Below, piece by piece: positions 24,691-34,262 of a stretch of 64,000 bases of DNA; positions within the stretch are counted from its first letter, which is position 1; each line of letters begins with the position of its first letter. Location: positions 18,489 through 82,488 of the forward strand of contig QNGE01001325.1 of NCBI GenBank assembly GCA_008508345.1, read 5' to 3'. Below the pieces are notes generated by a model. That model ran no database searches, was not told the DNA's origin, and saw nothing but the letters and a program-made list of their open reading frames with translations. Made by a program: the position numbers and the translations under genes. This DNA is from Paragonimus westermani. Its lineage: Eukaryota > Platyhelminthes > Trematoda > Plagiorchiida > Troglotrematidae.

Positions 24691-25232
24691 GAGGTTGGAA
24701 ATTTGGATTGTCTATTGCTGTAACCATTCTCGATTACTCGAATGAGTTCGATTTTCGATAGGAGAAATCCCTTTCAATTTTTTTACTGTTGTTATGTCTG
24801 AAAGACGGACTGTTAACAAAATACGTAGTTTCCCGGAAATAAACACTCCTGGTACAGCTTCCACATATTCCCGGCATGTTTTAACCATAGCACTATTTGG
24901 TCTACTACACTTTGTACAGCAATTTTGCGTGATTTCCAAACTAATCATTTGGACGTAGAAAAATGAACACATTGGCACATTCGATATATCAGTAGCCACA
25001 GATTGAGGACGATATCACTCAAACGCCACGTAATCGTGTCAGTGGCACATGTGAAAGTCATCTGTTTCATCGGGGTGGATTGTATGACCGTTTTAATGTT
25101 AACTTCGGCAGCTCGTAAATGTTTATTGTGAAGCATTTCTGCCCTACTTCAATCGTTTTGACTAGAGGTGTGTTTCATGACCTCATGGTGCGCCAAATTC
25201 ACAATTACTGCATTTTGTAGGACATCTAACAA
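24691..25232. other. No supported feature
   Basis: By position this could hold the 3' end or LTR of element B, but no terminal repeat is visible and no coding motif was recognised. Confidence 0.4.
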
Positions 25233-25242
25233 CTAGGTATTC
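25233..25242 (+). repeat. Candidate target-site duplication of PLE1 (left)
   Basis: The 10-mer ctaggtattc recurs at 26691-26700, immediately at the outer end of the right inverted repeat, overlapping it by three bases. Confidence 0.45.
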
Positions 25243-25270
25243 AACGATTCGAATAGACCCATGAGTTCAT

Positions 25271-25449
25271 TAGAAGACAAAGGTGATTTTGGCGAACAGT
25301 CTGTTTTCGGTTATTCATCATCGGGCCAATTACATAACATTTTATACCATCATGGTTGTCAAGCGAGAAGAAATCAAGAGCAATTAGTCACATAACTACA
25401 TCAAACGGTTGTGAATTGGACGACAATTAAGTAACAAAATTGACCTCCG
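25271..25449 (-). repeat. PLE1 terminal inverted repeat, left arm (3' end of element)
   Basis: This holds the last codons of the PLE1 protein, its stop codon and the 3' untranslated part. It matches the reverse complement of 26515-26693 over 179 bp with about three differences. Confidence 0.95.
25289..25329 (-). ncRNA. Degenerate hammerhead ribozyme copy in left PLE1 arm
   Basis: This is the mirror of the candidate hammerhead at 26635-26675, in the sense orientation of the element. The core CTGATGA reads CCGATGA here (base change at 25323), which hits a core uridine and should abolish cleavage. Stem I and stem III are unchanged. Confidence 0.45.
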
Positions 25450-26524
25450 GAGTTGTCAAGTGGGTAATGGGGGGCCATGGTAACCGTAGGGTCTGAACAA
25501 ATTTCTTCTGAGCGCACAACTGTGGATTGCGCAACCGGATTCCGATCGCTTCCGCGGTGGCCAGAATACGAAATTTGACTCCTCTAGATTGACGGCTGGG
25601 CAGGCGGTAAATGGGCTGGAAAGCCACTTCTGGGGAGATTTGGTGCCCTGTGTCTACAAGGTGCGCCAGAATTGCACTCGAAATGGACTTCACCTCGCCC
25701 TTAGCTAGCCAAGTGGGGTGGTGCTCACGTATCCTCTGAGAAAGGCGCCTGGTTGTGCGACCGACGTAACTTGCTCCACAGGAGCATTTGAAGGAGTAAA
25801 CACAAAATGAAGTCACACATTTAGGCAACGTATCTTTGAGTTGTACGTGGACTACCGGGTTTGATCCGAATGTGATTCGCAGTTGTGCCGCATTGTAGGT
25901 CTTTTCAATTGCGTTACGTATTCTGCGAGTCACCAATTCGGCCAAGGCCTCGCCTTTGTAAGCTAGCGTCATGTAAACGGACTTCTTTTCCGCAGATAGG
26001 AGCTTAACTTTTGGTTCTGTCAGTTCCATATGTTTATCCACGAATTTTACAGGATAAGAGTTCTCTGCGAGTATCCGCCGTAAAAAGACCATTTCTGTTT
26101 CAATCATGTCATCAGTACATATCCTCATAGCTCTGTGTGTTAAACTACGAACGAGGTTTCTCTTCTGTCTGAGCGGTACGTAACTGAAAAAATGAGTATA
26201 CTGGCCGTTCCAAGTCCCCTTCCTGTGAATACCCCTCTGAAGTGAACCATCTGTACGACGATTCAGTGCCACATCCAGAAAGGATATTTGTCTATCTTTC
26301 TCGGCCTCAAGTGTAAAGTTGAGATTAGGATGTGCCTTGTTCGCCTCCGCGAATAGGCAGTTTAGATCCATAGTTTCGTCAACCACACAGATGATGTCGT
26401 CCATGTACCTTTTGTAGAGAGCGCTATTGTCAATAATCCCACGTAGCGTAGTTCTTTCTAACATTGCCATGAAGATATCTGCTAACAGTGGGCCTAACGG
26501 TGACCCCTTCGCAACGGAGGTCAA
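25427..26524 (-). CDS. Penelope-like RT / GIY-YIG endonuclease, N-terminally truncated
   Basis: The 365-codon frame has no internal stop. It starts in the RT core with TSVAKGSPLGPLLADIFM, followed by the catalytic loop YKRYMDDIICVVD (Tyr-Met-Asp-Asp intact), a thumb region (HPNLNFTLEAEKDRQISFLD) and a linker. The GIY-YIG nuclease follows at residues about 245-330: FCVYSFKCSCGASYVGRTTR, RIREHHP and the later Glu-containing helix ATAEAIGIRL. Penelope proteins copy RNA at a nicked target using this nuclease. The fingers and the N-terminal part are missing, so it cannot be a working RT. The first residue is only where the frame opens; there is no ATG. The stop codon lies inside the left inverted repeat. 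Confidence 0.9.
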   Translation of the reverse strand: MTSVAKGSPLGPLLADIFMAMLERTTLRGIIDNSALYKRYMDDIICVVDETMDLNCLFAEANKAHPNLNFTLEAEKDRQISFLDVALNRRTDGSLQRGIHRKGTWNGQYTHFFSYVPLRQKRNLVRSLTHRAMRICTDDMIETEMVFLRRILAENSYPVKFVDKHMELTEPKVKLLSAEKKSVYMTLAYKGEALAELVTRRIRNAIEKTYNAAQLRITFGSNPVVHVQLKDTLPKCVTSFCVYSFKCSCGASYVGRTTRRLSQRIREHHPTWLAKGEVKSISSAILAHLVDTGHQISPEVAFQPIYRLPSRQSRGVKFRILATAEAIGIRLRNPQLCAQKKFVQTLRLPWPPITHLTTPEVNFVT

Positions 26525-26693
26525 TTTTGTTACTTAATTGTCGTCCAATTCACAACCGTTTGATGTAGTTATGTGACTAATTGCTCTTGATTTCTTCTTG
26601 CTTTACAACCATGATGGTATAAAATGTTATGTAATTGGCCTGATGATGAATAACCGAAAACAGACTGTTCGCCAAAATCACCTTTGTCTTCTA
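26515..26693 (+). repeat. PLE1 terminal inverted repeat, right arm
   Basis: This is the reverse complement of 25271-25449 and is joined to the truncated RT. The bases ttgacctccg occur both at this edge of the repeat and in the RT sequence, so the junction sits on a stretch of micro-homology. Confidence 0.95.
26635..26675 (+). ncRNA. Candidate hammerhead ribozyme in PLE1 repeat
   Basis: The strand shows the parts of a hammerhead in order: stem I 5' side TTGGC (26635-26639), core CTGATGA (26640-26646), nine bases for stem-loop II, core GAA (26656-26658), stem III AACA/TGTT around a GAC triloop (26659-26669), the cleavage base C (26670), and stem I 3' side GCCAA (26671-26675), which pairs perfectly with TTGGC. 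Penelope-like elements are known to carry hammerheads in their terminal repeats. Weak point: the nine bases between the core boxes (TGAATAACC) do not form a proper stem II, so activity is doubtful. Confidence 0.6.
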
Positions 26694-26700
26694 GGTATTC

Positions 26701-28289
26701 CTTGTGTATCGGCTGTCGGTAACGGCCGTTAATTTAAACACATACTGGAAGGTGGATAGAGTGAATTGGGTTGTCGGTATTTGTTGACTGTATCCAGATA
26801 GGCTCAGTCAAATGGACCAGCTAAACATTTCGTACACACAACATCTTCAACATCTAATGCATCCTGTTTTGGTAAGCTCTACAGAGATGTTAATATTTTT
26901 TTCATGCAGTGCAGTAATGTAATCATACGACAACGGGAGAAAATGTAGCTAACTTATTCACTTAGGGTGTTTGAGTTGGCAGTCGCTATAGTCGTCTTTA
27001 TCATGTCAGCGAACTTCAACTTCCAGTGGAATAGTACCAAATAATCTCGGTGTTCACATGTGTCAGATATTCTGTTTGACAGATAAGTCTGTGCACCGCA
27101 GACATGTTGATCATTTTGTGTATAATTCACTTTACAAAAGTGACATACGGCGTGCCACTACGTTTGTGAGTGTGATTCAGATTTGAGTTCCGTTACTGAA
27201 CAAGTGCCTGTAGCTGAGTCGACGCAAACAAGGACTTTCAAGCGTCTGAGGAAGTGGGAGAAGTGTCATCATTACAACAACCGGGGCTTCCATCTAACTT
27301 GGGGCTTATGCATTGTTTTAACTGCTAGTTGGGCGTTGTCCTCATCAGCGTTTAACTGCATATATACTTGCGCTGTACATACGTCTGACTAAGTTACAAC
27401 GTTGTTGGCTCACGCGCTGTGTTATCACCATTCCATGAAAGCTAGTTCCTTTTTCCCTTGTGCACATTTGTAAGCAGTAATTCATAGTTCGAATTACCAC
27501 AAGACTTTGAACTTCGAGCATCCACAATGTGTTCAATGTTATAAAAGTTTCATAGCTTCGAAGAACACTGAGTACCTTCTGTGACATTGTTCATCATTCT
27601 TACGGTTATTCATATTCTCGGTATTCATCAAATTAATGGCTAATATCCTCGTGTGTGGTTTATATCTCACGTTTTCTTTTTAAGTTCAGTTTTCAAGCGA
27701 TTTTGTGGGAATGTTAGTTTTGCTGCAAGATAGGTTTGGAGAGGCAGGTGTGGCATCTCTTTTTGCGTGCACGAGATTATCTTATGAACAATAAATTTTT
27801 AGATGGAACAAACTAGTATCGCCTAATTTAGTGACGTCTTTGATTAGACAAATTAGTTTGCCAGGATCTTGACCCTTATCACGGAAAAGGGACTGAGACC
27901 ACAGGCAGAAACACACTCACTGGGTTGCTGCTCTGTGAAGACAAATATGTTGTCTGGCGAGGAGTGGAATTTCTTACTGTGTACATTTTCTTGTTGTGAC
28001 CTTACAAACCGCTATCGTTCGCAAAAGTGAACAGTTCTTTTGAAAGGAGGGAAATGTTTGATAATTGAGTCAGCATGAAGTCCTCAGTACACAGAAGGAT
28101 AATGGATGGGTAGTTCAGATTGTTGCATATACACAAGATTTTGAAGACCTACCTACTATCTACCATCGCGTCTGATCAAACTCACCGAATCGCATGTTTT
28201 GTCGAGGACCTCCGTGAGTTCGAAAACAATGTACTCTGTTGGTGCGCATTAATTACAAACAAATGTTCCTATGTATGAGGATAACAGTT
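26701..28289. other. No supported gene
   Basis: No recognised motif. The part just before 28290 may belong to the Penelope fragment that follows, but nothing before the RT core could be aligned. Confidence 0.4.
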
Positions 28290-28760
28290 CAGTTCATAAT
28301 GTTTATTTAACAGTTTCTCTTGATCATCTTGGGATCTAGTTTCTTATGTACAAAGAACGATCGGTCTAATTTTGGAAGAACTGCCTTTAAGCAGGTTGGC
28401 GGTGTAACTATTGGCATTTTTCAGAGTCCAGTTTTAGCGAGTGCATTTTGCAGAATGTTTGGAAATAAAAGTTCAGACAGGACTTCGGTTACTACATTCT
28501 AAAAAAAGGTATATCAGTGGTGTGTTGAACTTTACTTGCCGTCATCATTCCTTTCTATTCTTAGTCTCGTGAATTCCATAAGTTTTAATTTATCCAACAC
28601 TCATGTGACCAGGTCGACCAGTGTTTCTAGAAGCTTCGCTTACAACTCGTCACAACGACACACTAAGACAGTGGTAGTGGCCGATATCTTCAGTTTTTGG
28701 CTTCGTATCCACAGTTTTTGCATATGGATATACGTGTGGCTGCGGTTGAAACATTGACGG
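28290..28760 (+). pseudogene. Penelope-like RT fragment PLE3
   Basis: The frame at 28320-28502 contains FKQVGGVTIGIFQSPVLASA, the degraded form of the Penelope RT motif that reads AKGSPLGPLLAD in PLE1. Next comes KVYQWCVELYL, where the catalytic Tyr-x-Asp-Asp loop should be; both aspartates are gone. After a frame change, LSLVNSISFNLSNTHVTRST follows at the position of the thumb. It lies on the opposite strand to PLE1 and PLE2 and is clearly older. Confidence 0.6.
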
Positions 28761-28869
28761 CCAGAGCCAGGAGAATTTGCACAAATGACACGAGGAACAG
28801 TTGCTAACAGCTGCAATATGTGCTAGCGGATACACACAGAAATTTACGCTCGTCCAAAGCAAGAAGTCT

Positions 28870-29350
28870 GTAAGATATTCAGTCCCCACAGACTGGATAT
28901 GTCCACGAAACTAAGGTTCAGATGAGACTATTTGTCTGACCTGATGCATCGTCAGACTTAGATGACTGCCGTTCACACATGACTTGTAGTTGGTTGGTGC
29001 TTGTTGCCATCAGTTCGGGGAGTTCACTACTAGAATGCTAGGTGTGATAAGTGAACTTGTTCTCTCGTGTGTTGTTTATTAGGTCACGTGAGGTTGTAAT
29101 TATACAGGCAGGATGGCTCGATAGCTCAGCGAATGGCCAAACACCCCCTTAAATGGTTGTTTCGGTCTGTTGTGTGAACAAACAACCAATCTGGCAAACG
29201 ACTGTGAACCCCGGCACAAGTGCTCCGTACATCCTATAGACAGGTCACAACGTCGATCCGACCAAATCAGTCATTAATAGTACGGGATACAAACCACAAA
29301 TTTCTGGCAGCCATTCATTATACAAAGACAGCCAATGCCGTCTGCCCACT
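28870..29350. other. No supported gene
   Basis: Sequence outside the left LTR of element E. There is an A-box-like stretch (GATAGCTCAGCGAATGG, near 29116) but no B box, so I do not call a tRNA-derived element. Confidence 0.4.
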
Positions 29351-29630
29351 TGGTAGCGTCGTATTCGAACGGGCTACGGCCGGCCAGCCACGAACAACGC
29401 AACGAGTAGACAAGAAATATATTACCGACACGTGGAATCGACGAGAGCGAGCGAAGAGCGAGATGAAACGTTAGTTCAGGAAAACGTCAAGCGAGCAGGC
29501 ACCGGAGCCGAACGTTCGAGTGCTCGGATAATTTGCCGGTAACCAAACTCGTTCAAACAAACATTCAAAATAGTACAAATGTTAACTGTAACTTTAACGC
29601 ATGTAGCAATAAACAAATAGGGTCGCTACA
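29351..29630 (-). repeat. Element E LTR, 3' (left) copy
   Basis: From 29371 to 29630 the sequence is identical to 34277-34536. On the minus strand it begins TGTAGCGACCC. The last 20 bases at the outer edge (29351-29370) differ from the other copy, so the exact end is uncertain. Inside it, the minus strand reads GGGAGCTC, a possible polypurine tract. Confidence 0.9.
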
Positions 29631-30109
29631 GAGCTCCCATGCAGGAAGACAACCACAGTGTTGACTTCGATAATGGAGGAGTTTTTCAGTCAACCGGAAC
29701 CATTGACTCGAGCATAAATGATCCAATTTACTCCTGTCACACAGCTCGCATCCACGTCCGGTGGAAGGGGAAGGGAAAACAACTGAAACTGGTTGAGAGG
29801 GCACGGTTGGGCAGGTTAATAATTGTAGGCAGTGGGGGAATTTGGAACAGACACGTTGTGGTCGGCCTAGTAGGGTCGTAGCTTCGTTCACGTCCATCGT
29901 AGGCGATCTTCACAGGAATTCGAGCTTCCCAGCGTCTTCTCAGAATGCACGCACTCAGTGCCTCATGTAGATGATGTATGGTTATTTCCAGGTATCTGGA
30001 ACGTACAGTGCTCATAAATTGAAAACGATAACCTAACCAGGCTTCTGATTCCATCGCGTCCGACAATATCAGGCTTTCCTTTAATTTTCAAAAGAAAACG
30101 TCTTGTCGA

Positions 30110-30318
30110 CTGTCTGCTGTGGGTCGGGCCATCTAAGATCAACTTGGTGAGGAAGTGTAACGTTCACGTAATCTGCGAATCGCACTGGCCTCCACAAATC
30201 TCGCCCGCGTTTGCTCTGGGGGCTTGGCGCCGTCGAGACAGGCGGAGTTGCAAATGAAACCGAATCTGTACCAACGCTAGGTGATGTGCCAACCGAAGAG
30301 GGCGTTGCTGCTCGCGAC
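30110..30318 (-). pseudogene. Element E pol C-terminal tail
   Basis: The minus strand reads SVGTDSVSFATPPVSTAPSP and then RDLWRPVRFADYVNVTL, the Pro/Ser-rich tail with an Arg-Pro-Val-Arg-Phe box that ends pol in many gypsy elements. It is in another frame than the integrase upstream. Confidence 0.5.
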
Positions 30319-30744
30319 TCAGTTTTCTTTATCGGGTACCTCTATAAACGCTGGCTCTAGTCCATCGATAGAGATCATCTCGCGTTTACCATTGCGTTCC
30401 AATACAAAAGTCTTAGCATAGCGTGCGAGTACGCGGAACGGTCCAGTATACGGCGGGTGCAAAGATCGGTGAGGAGTAACCGCACGAACCAAAACATGAG
30501 AACGAGTTGACAGACGAGGATATACGTACGTTGGCGTCGTCTGTTCTCTTGGTGGGGTCGGTCGGAGTCGTCTCATGTGTTGGGCTAACCGATCACCGTA
30601 ATCCGCGAAGTTGATGGATCCCGTTGCGTGCGGAGCAACCAACTCGCCGTGTAAATGTAAGGAGCACCCATAGACTAACTGGGCAGGGTTGGTGTGCAGG
30701 TCTGCCCTCGGCGTGTTACGGACACCTGACAAGACTAGTGGCAA
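30319..30744 (-). pseudogene. Element E integrase, C-terminal part
   Basis: 141 open codons. LVLSGVRNTPRADLHTNPAQ and LVYGCSLHLHGELVAP fit the segment after the catalytic core, and PPYTGPFRVLARYAKTFVLE with ISIDGLEPAF is the SH3-like DNA-binding end. One of the better preserved parts of the element. Confidence 0.85.
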
Positions 30745-30807
30745 AACCTCGTGTCATGAGGGGTTGTTGCTAGCGGACAGTGAACTTTTCAGTTGCAGAT
30801 AAAAACG

Positions 30808-31376
30808 CTAAACCAACCCGTTGGCTGCCGGGTGGTAGGCTGTCGTGCGATTTTTGCTACAGCCTAGTGAGTTGAGAAGTGATGTGAAGGCCGAGTCAAA
30901 ATGTGACTCGTGATCAATAGTCACTACAGCAGGGCAACCAAACTGAGCGACCCAACGTTCCAAGAATGCCCGTGAAACGGTTTCCGACGAGCAATTCGGA
31001 ATTGGTACAGCTTCTGGCCAACGTGCAAACCTGTCTACGCATATCAGGATGTAAGTATACCCATCCGTGGGCGGCAGGGGTCCTACCAGGTCGATATGCA
31101 CATGATAGAGACGCTCATCGGGGGCTACAGGGCTTCCCACTGGTGTACGCGTGTAACGATGGATCCTAAACCGCTGGTAGTGTATGCACGCTTCCGCTCA
31201 CGTGCGGACGTTGCGCCAGACGAAGCACTGTGTGCCATTTTGTCTATTGAACGTACACCAGGGTGAGACATGTTGTGCAACGTATCGAAAATTTGGTGGC
31301 GGAAGGTTAATGGAATAACCGGACGAGGGATGCCTCGTGAAGTGTCACAAACAATCGTACCACCGGAGGAATTCAT
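30808..31376 (-). pseudogene. Element E integrase, zinc domain and catalytic core
   Basis: The N-terminal piece (31125-31376) has NMSHPGVRSIDKM, part of the His-His-Cys-Cys zinc domain, then breaks. The core (30808-31140) has YHVHIDLVGPLPPTDGYTY with the first catalytic Asp and TIDHESHFDSAFTSLLNS with the second. It ends at AYHPAANGLV and a stop, exactly before the Glu-Arg that carries the third catalytic residue. Confidence 0.85.
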
Positions 31377-31499
31377 GGGAACACTTTCTAGCTTAAGGGA
31401 ACTGGACCGGCGGAGTTGTTCTATCTCAGGGTCGTTGTTCTGTGCGGCCGATATTGCCTCCAGCTCTACTGAGCTTTCTGTCGTGCTCAGTTTAGCATT

Positions 31500-31800
31500 A
31501 ATACGCGAGAGATCATCGGCGACTGGGTTCGCAATACCTGAAATATGACGAATATCGGTCTTGAACCGAGCGACATAATCCAGGTGTCTGGTCTTTCTGG
31601 AGGAATACCTGTTGGTTGCCGAGCATAACGCGCACGTCAGCGGTTTGTGGTCTGTGAAGACGATGAAGTTCCTGCCGTCGAAAATAGCGGATGCCGAGAT
31701 ATACCTCTAACAGCTCTTTCTCGAAAGCACTGTATTGTGACTCAGTTGGTTGTAACCGTTTAGAGGAAATGGCTAGTGGGCATTAGCTGGTACCGAGTTG
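31500..31800 (-). pseudogene. Element E RNase H
   Basis: Minus-strand pieces SKRLQPTESQYSAFEKELLE and, after a frameshift, GRNFIVFTDHKPLTCALCSA, then YVARFKTDIRHISGIANPVA and DDLSRI. These are the metal-binding Glu and Asp motifs and the His-Ile-Ser...Ala-Asp-x-Leu-Ser-Arg end of gypsy RNase H. Confidence 0.75.
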
Positions 31801-32800
31801 CTGCTGCAGAACCGCCCCTACAGTCACGTCCGATGCATCTACGCTTAATGCTAAGGGAGCAGACGAATGATGATGCGACAACGATGCTACACTGGCGGTA
31901 GCTCTTTTTAAATTACTGAAGGCCATTTTTGCGGCCGTTGGAAATAAGAATGAGCGTGCCTTAACTCTGAGTAGGTCGGTGAATGGTTGCATTAGACGGA
32001 CACAGTTAGGGATGAAACGACGATAAAAATTCACTAAACCTTCGAAACGGCAAAATTGTTTGAACGATGTGGGCTCCGGGAAATCCGCTACTGCCTGTAC
32101 TTTGTCGGGGAAAGGTTTGATCCCGCTCGCGGATGTACTGTGACCCGTGAAAGCTACGCGGGGCGCTCCGGAAGCGCATTCAGCTAGGTGTATGGTCATC
32201 CCGTGATGCGACAAACGAGTTAATAATGGATGCGAATGTACGCAATGTTCCTTCGGCGATGCACTAGCCACCAAGATATCATCTAATTACGGCTAAACAC
32301 CATCCAGTCCATGACGCACGTCGTGAATAAAACGTTGGAAAGTCTGAGTGGCGTTGCCCAGACCAAACGGTATGCGTAAGAATTCGAAAAGTCCGAACGG
32401 TGTTATGACTGCTGTCTTTGGGACGCCTTCGGATGCTACTGTAATCTGGTTGTAAGCGCGCACTAGGTCGATTTTTGTGAATAGCTGATACTCTGATAGG
32501 TTTGCCGTCAAGTCCTGAATGTGAGAAATTGGATACCTATCGGGAGTGGTTGCGTTGTTCAACGCTCAATAGTCGCTGCACGGGCACCAGTCGTTATCAG
32601 TCTTTTCAAGCACCATGTGCAATGACGTAGCCCACGGACTATTGGACGGACGGATAATGCCGAGTTGGAGCATGTGCTCAGATTCGGCTCGGGTGATTTC
32701 AAGGTTATCGAGAGCTAAGCGGCGTGGACGACTTCAAACTGGCGGCCCTCGTGTGGCAATGTGATGCGCGACGTCAGTTGTCACGGCCGGCAGTTCGTTA
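31783..32800 (-). pseudogene. Element E reverse transcriptase
   Basis: Fingers: HHIATRGPPV, stop, SRPRRLALDN, then ESEHMLQLGIIRPSNSPWAT. Palm: PDRYPISHIQDLTANLSEYQ, LFTKIDLVRAYNQITV (first catalytic Asp intact), TPFGLFEFLRIPFGLGNATQ, FQRFIHDV. Catalytic loop: Leu-Asp-Asp-Ile-Leu-Val intact, but two stop codons at 32287-32289 and 32293-32295 stand where two residues before it should be; the frame is otherwise continuous across them. Connection: VADFPEPTSFKQFCRFEGLV, NFYRRFIPN. Confidence 0.9.
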
Positions 32801-32882
32801 GCGGGGCGGATCAGTTGAGGGAATTTGGATAACATTTTCCCGTGAAGCTCGCAAACTAGGAGGTTGGCTAGCTTAGGGCTGG

Positions 32883-33245
32883 TCACAGCCACGTGCGACA
32901 ACTTGCCCCGAATATTTGGTTTTGTCGGCGTGCGTTGACCAGTAAATCAAGATGTCGGGGGAAGTCGATACCAACGATAGGGAAAGGTATATCGGCCACA
33001 AGAAAACCCCAGGGAAAATCGCGTTCAAGACCGAAGTTTAAATTCAACAGCCAAAAACAAAAGGTTCTAATGGGCGTACCGTTTGCAGCTCGGAAAGTAG
33101 TGCCGGATTCCGATCGCGCAGCCGTTGCTGAATGTAGGATGACACTAACCTCCACTCCTGTGTCGACTGAAAACTGCATTTTGGAAGTTGATTCACTTAG
33201 AAAAAAAAGGCGATTGCTGTTTGACTGGCCTGTGGCTGTCGTCAC
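32883..33245 (-). pseudogene. Element E retropepsin
   Basis: 120 open codons. NRLFFLSESTSKMQFSVDTG with VEVSVI holds an intact catalytic Asp-Thr-Gly. FRAANGTPIRTFCFWLLNL is the flap region and FLVADIPFPIVGIDF, with Ile-Val-Gly-x-Asp, the C-terminal motif. Typical length for a gypsy protease; only the surroundings are broken. Confidence 0.85.
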
Positions 33246-33264
33246 TAGAACACGCCATGCTGTT

Positions 33265-33345
33265 AGTTTAAACGTTTGTTAGCACGACGGCAACATGGCG
33301 ATCGGCATCGTCTAACATTTTCGCCATACGTCTCATGATACTAAC
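33265..33345 (-). pseudogene. Element E gag zinc motif (CHCC type)
   Basis: The minus strand reads Cys-stop-Tyr-His-Glu-Thr-Tyr-Gly, then VRRCRSPC. Cys..His.........Cys...Cys is the unusual zinc motif reported for the CsRn1 clade instead of the normal CCHC knuckle. The stop takes the place of what is usually Trp. Confidence 0.6.
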
Positions 33346-33358
33346 AAACTGCCAGTTT

Positions 33359-34123
33359 TTAGTCCGGGCGGTGATCAGGCACGTGTTGGAGGAATTCTAA
33401 ACGGTGAATGCTGGCGCAAAGATCGGGCAGTTCGCGCCGCAACTGAGCTATCTCGGCGTTTGTTTCTGAAGAGTCGCGTTCACGACATTCCAATGCTTCC
33501 CGCAGGTTTGCTATTCCGGCGTCCTCCGTGGCCAACGTATGATCCGCTAGACTGTTGAAGTTAACTATCTGCTTAACTACTGCTGGCTGCCCTGTGCCTC
33601 TGAAGCGTTCATGTATTGCGTCGGCCGAAGCCGCTAGGTCACTTAGCAAACGTGAGGGTGACATGAAAAGTAGCCCATGTGTGTACTCTACCAGTTTTTG
33701 TATCCAAAACTCTTGCAAAAACGACTCAGGCACTTGTGATTTGCCTGCTACATGTTGCATCTCCTGAAGAAGAACCGACGGTTTCTTGTCTCCCAACTGT
33801 AGCCGTTGGAACAGTTGTTCCAAACGCACTTTACCGGATAGCTGTGTTTTCTTAGGAATCGTTTGCTTAGCGGACTCATGACGATCGGTTGTCGACCCTA
33901 GCAAGATATCACTGATCAGGGTCAACATATCTCGAGGAAGACGCGGTATAAGCTGTGAGAACTTGTCCGAGTCACTTTTTATGCGCAGGTTGCCGAACTC
34001 TATTTCCAACATAGCGAACCACAGCTCTGGATCGAGATCCCCAAGAGCGAGAACAGCTAGCGTGATCAACGATACGGTAGGAGAGAATTCGGACTTGACC
34101 TCCCCAGTGTCTATAACGACCAA
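33359..34123 (-). pseudogene. Element E gag
   Basis: 254 open codons without a clear ATG. LGDLDPELWFAMLEIEFGNL, FSQLIPRLPRDMLTLISDIL, RLEQLFQRLQLGDKKPSVLL, QEMQHV and SFLQEFWIQKL form the canonical gag core of this gypsy group. The C-terminal part of the frame (SADAIHERF onward) leads to the zinc motif in another frame. The open frame is longer than most others here. Confidence 0.9.
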
Positions 34124-34145
34124 GCGAATGAAGACGATTACATAA

Positions 34146-34262
34146 ACTTTTTATATATACACATATGCGCTATGTATACAATGAAAGCACCCAAAAAGTA
34201 ATGAGGGGAGAAAAAACAATTAAGGTATATATTAATATATATCTTAAACGGGCTCATCAATT
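34146..34262 (-). other. Element E leader, AT-rich
   Basis: About 120 bp between the 5' LTR and gag. Next to the LTR the minus strand reads ATTGATGAGCCCG, at the place of the primer-binding site; I cannot match it to a tRNA with certainty. It also holds an AT palindrome near 34222-34248. Confidence 0.4.

Larger units (their letters stand above)
25243..26693 (-). mobile_element. Penelope-like element PLE1, 5'-truncated, with terminal inverted repeats
   Basis: A minus-strand Penelope-type frame (RT core to GIY-YIG) is enclosed by 179-bp inverted repeats (25271-25449 and 26515-26693) that differ at about three positions. The 10-mer ctaggtattc occurs at 25233-25242 and again at 26691-26700 and may be the target-site duplication, with 28 extra bases between it and the left repeat. 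The unbroken frame and near-identical repeats make this the youngest element in the window. Confidence 0.85.

Noticed and set aside
29110..29135. A-box-like sequence suggesting another tRNA-derived repeat
   Set aside because: No B box within the expected distance.
29565..30066. Overlapping frames on both strands between integrase tail and LTR of element E
   Set aside because: No conserved motif; most likely the 3' untranslated part of the element.
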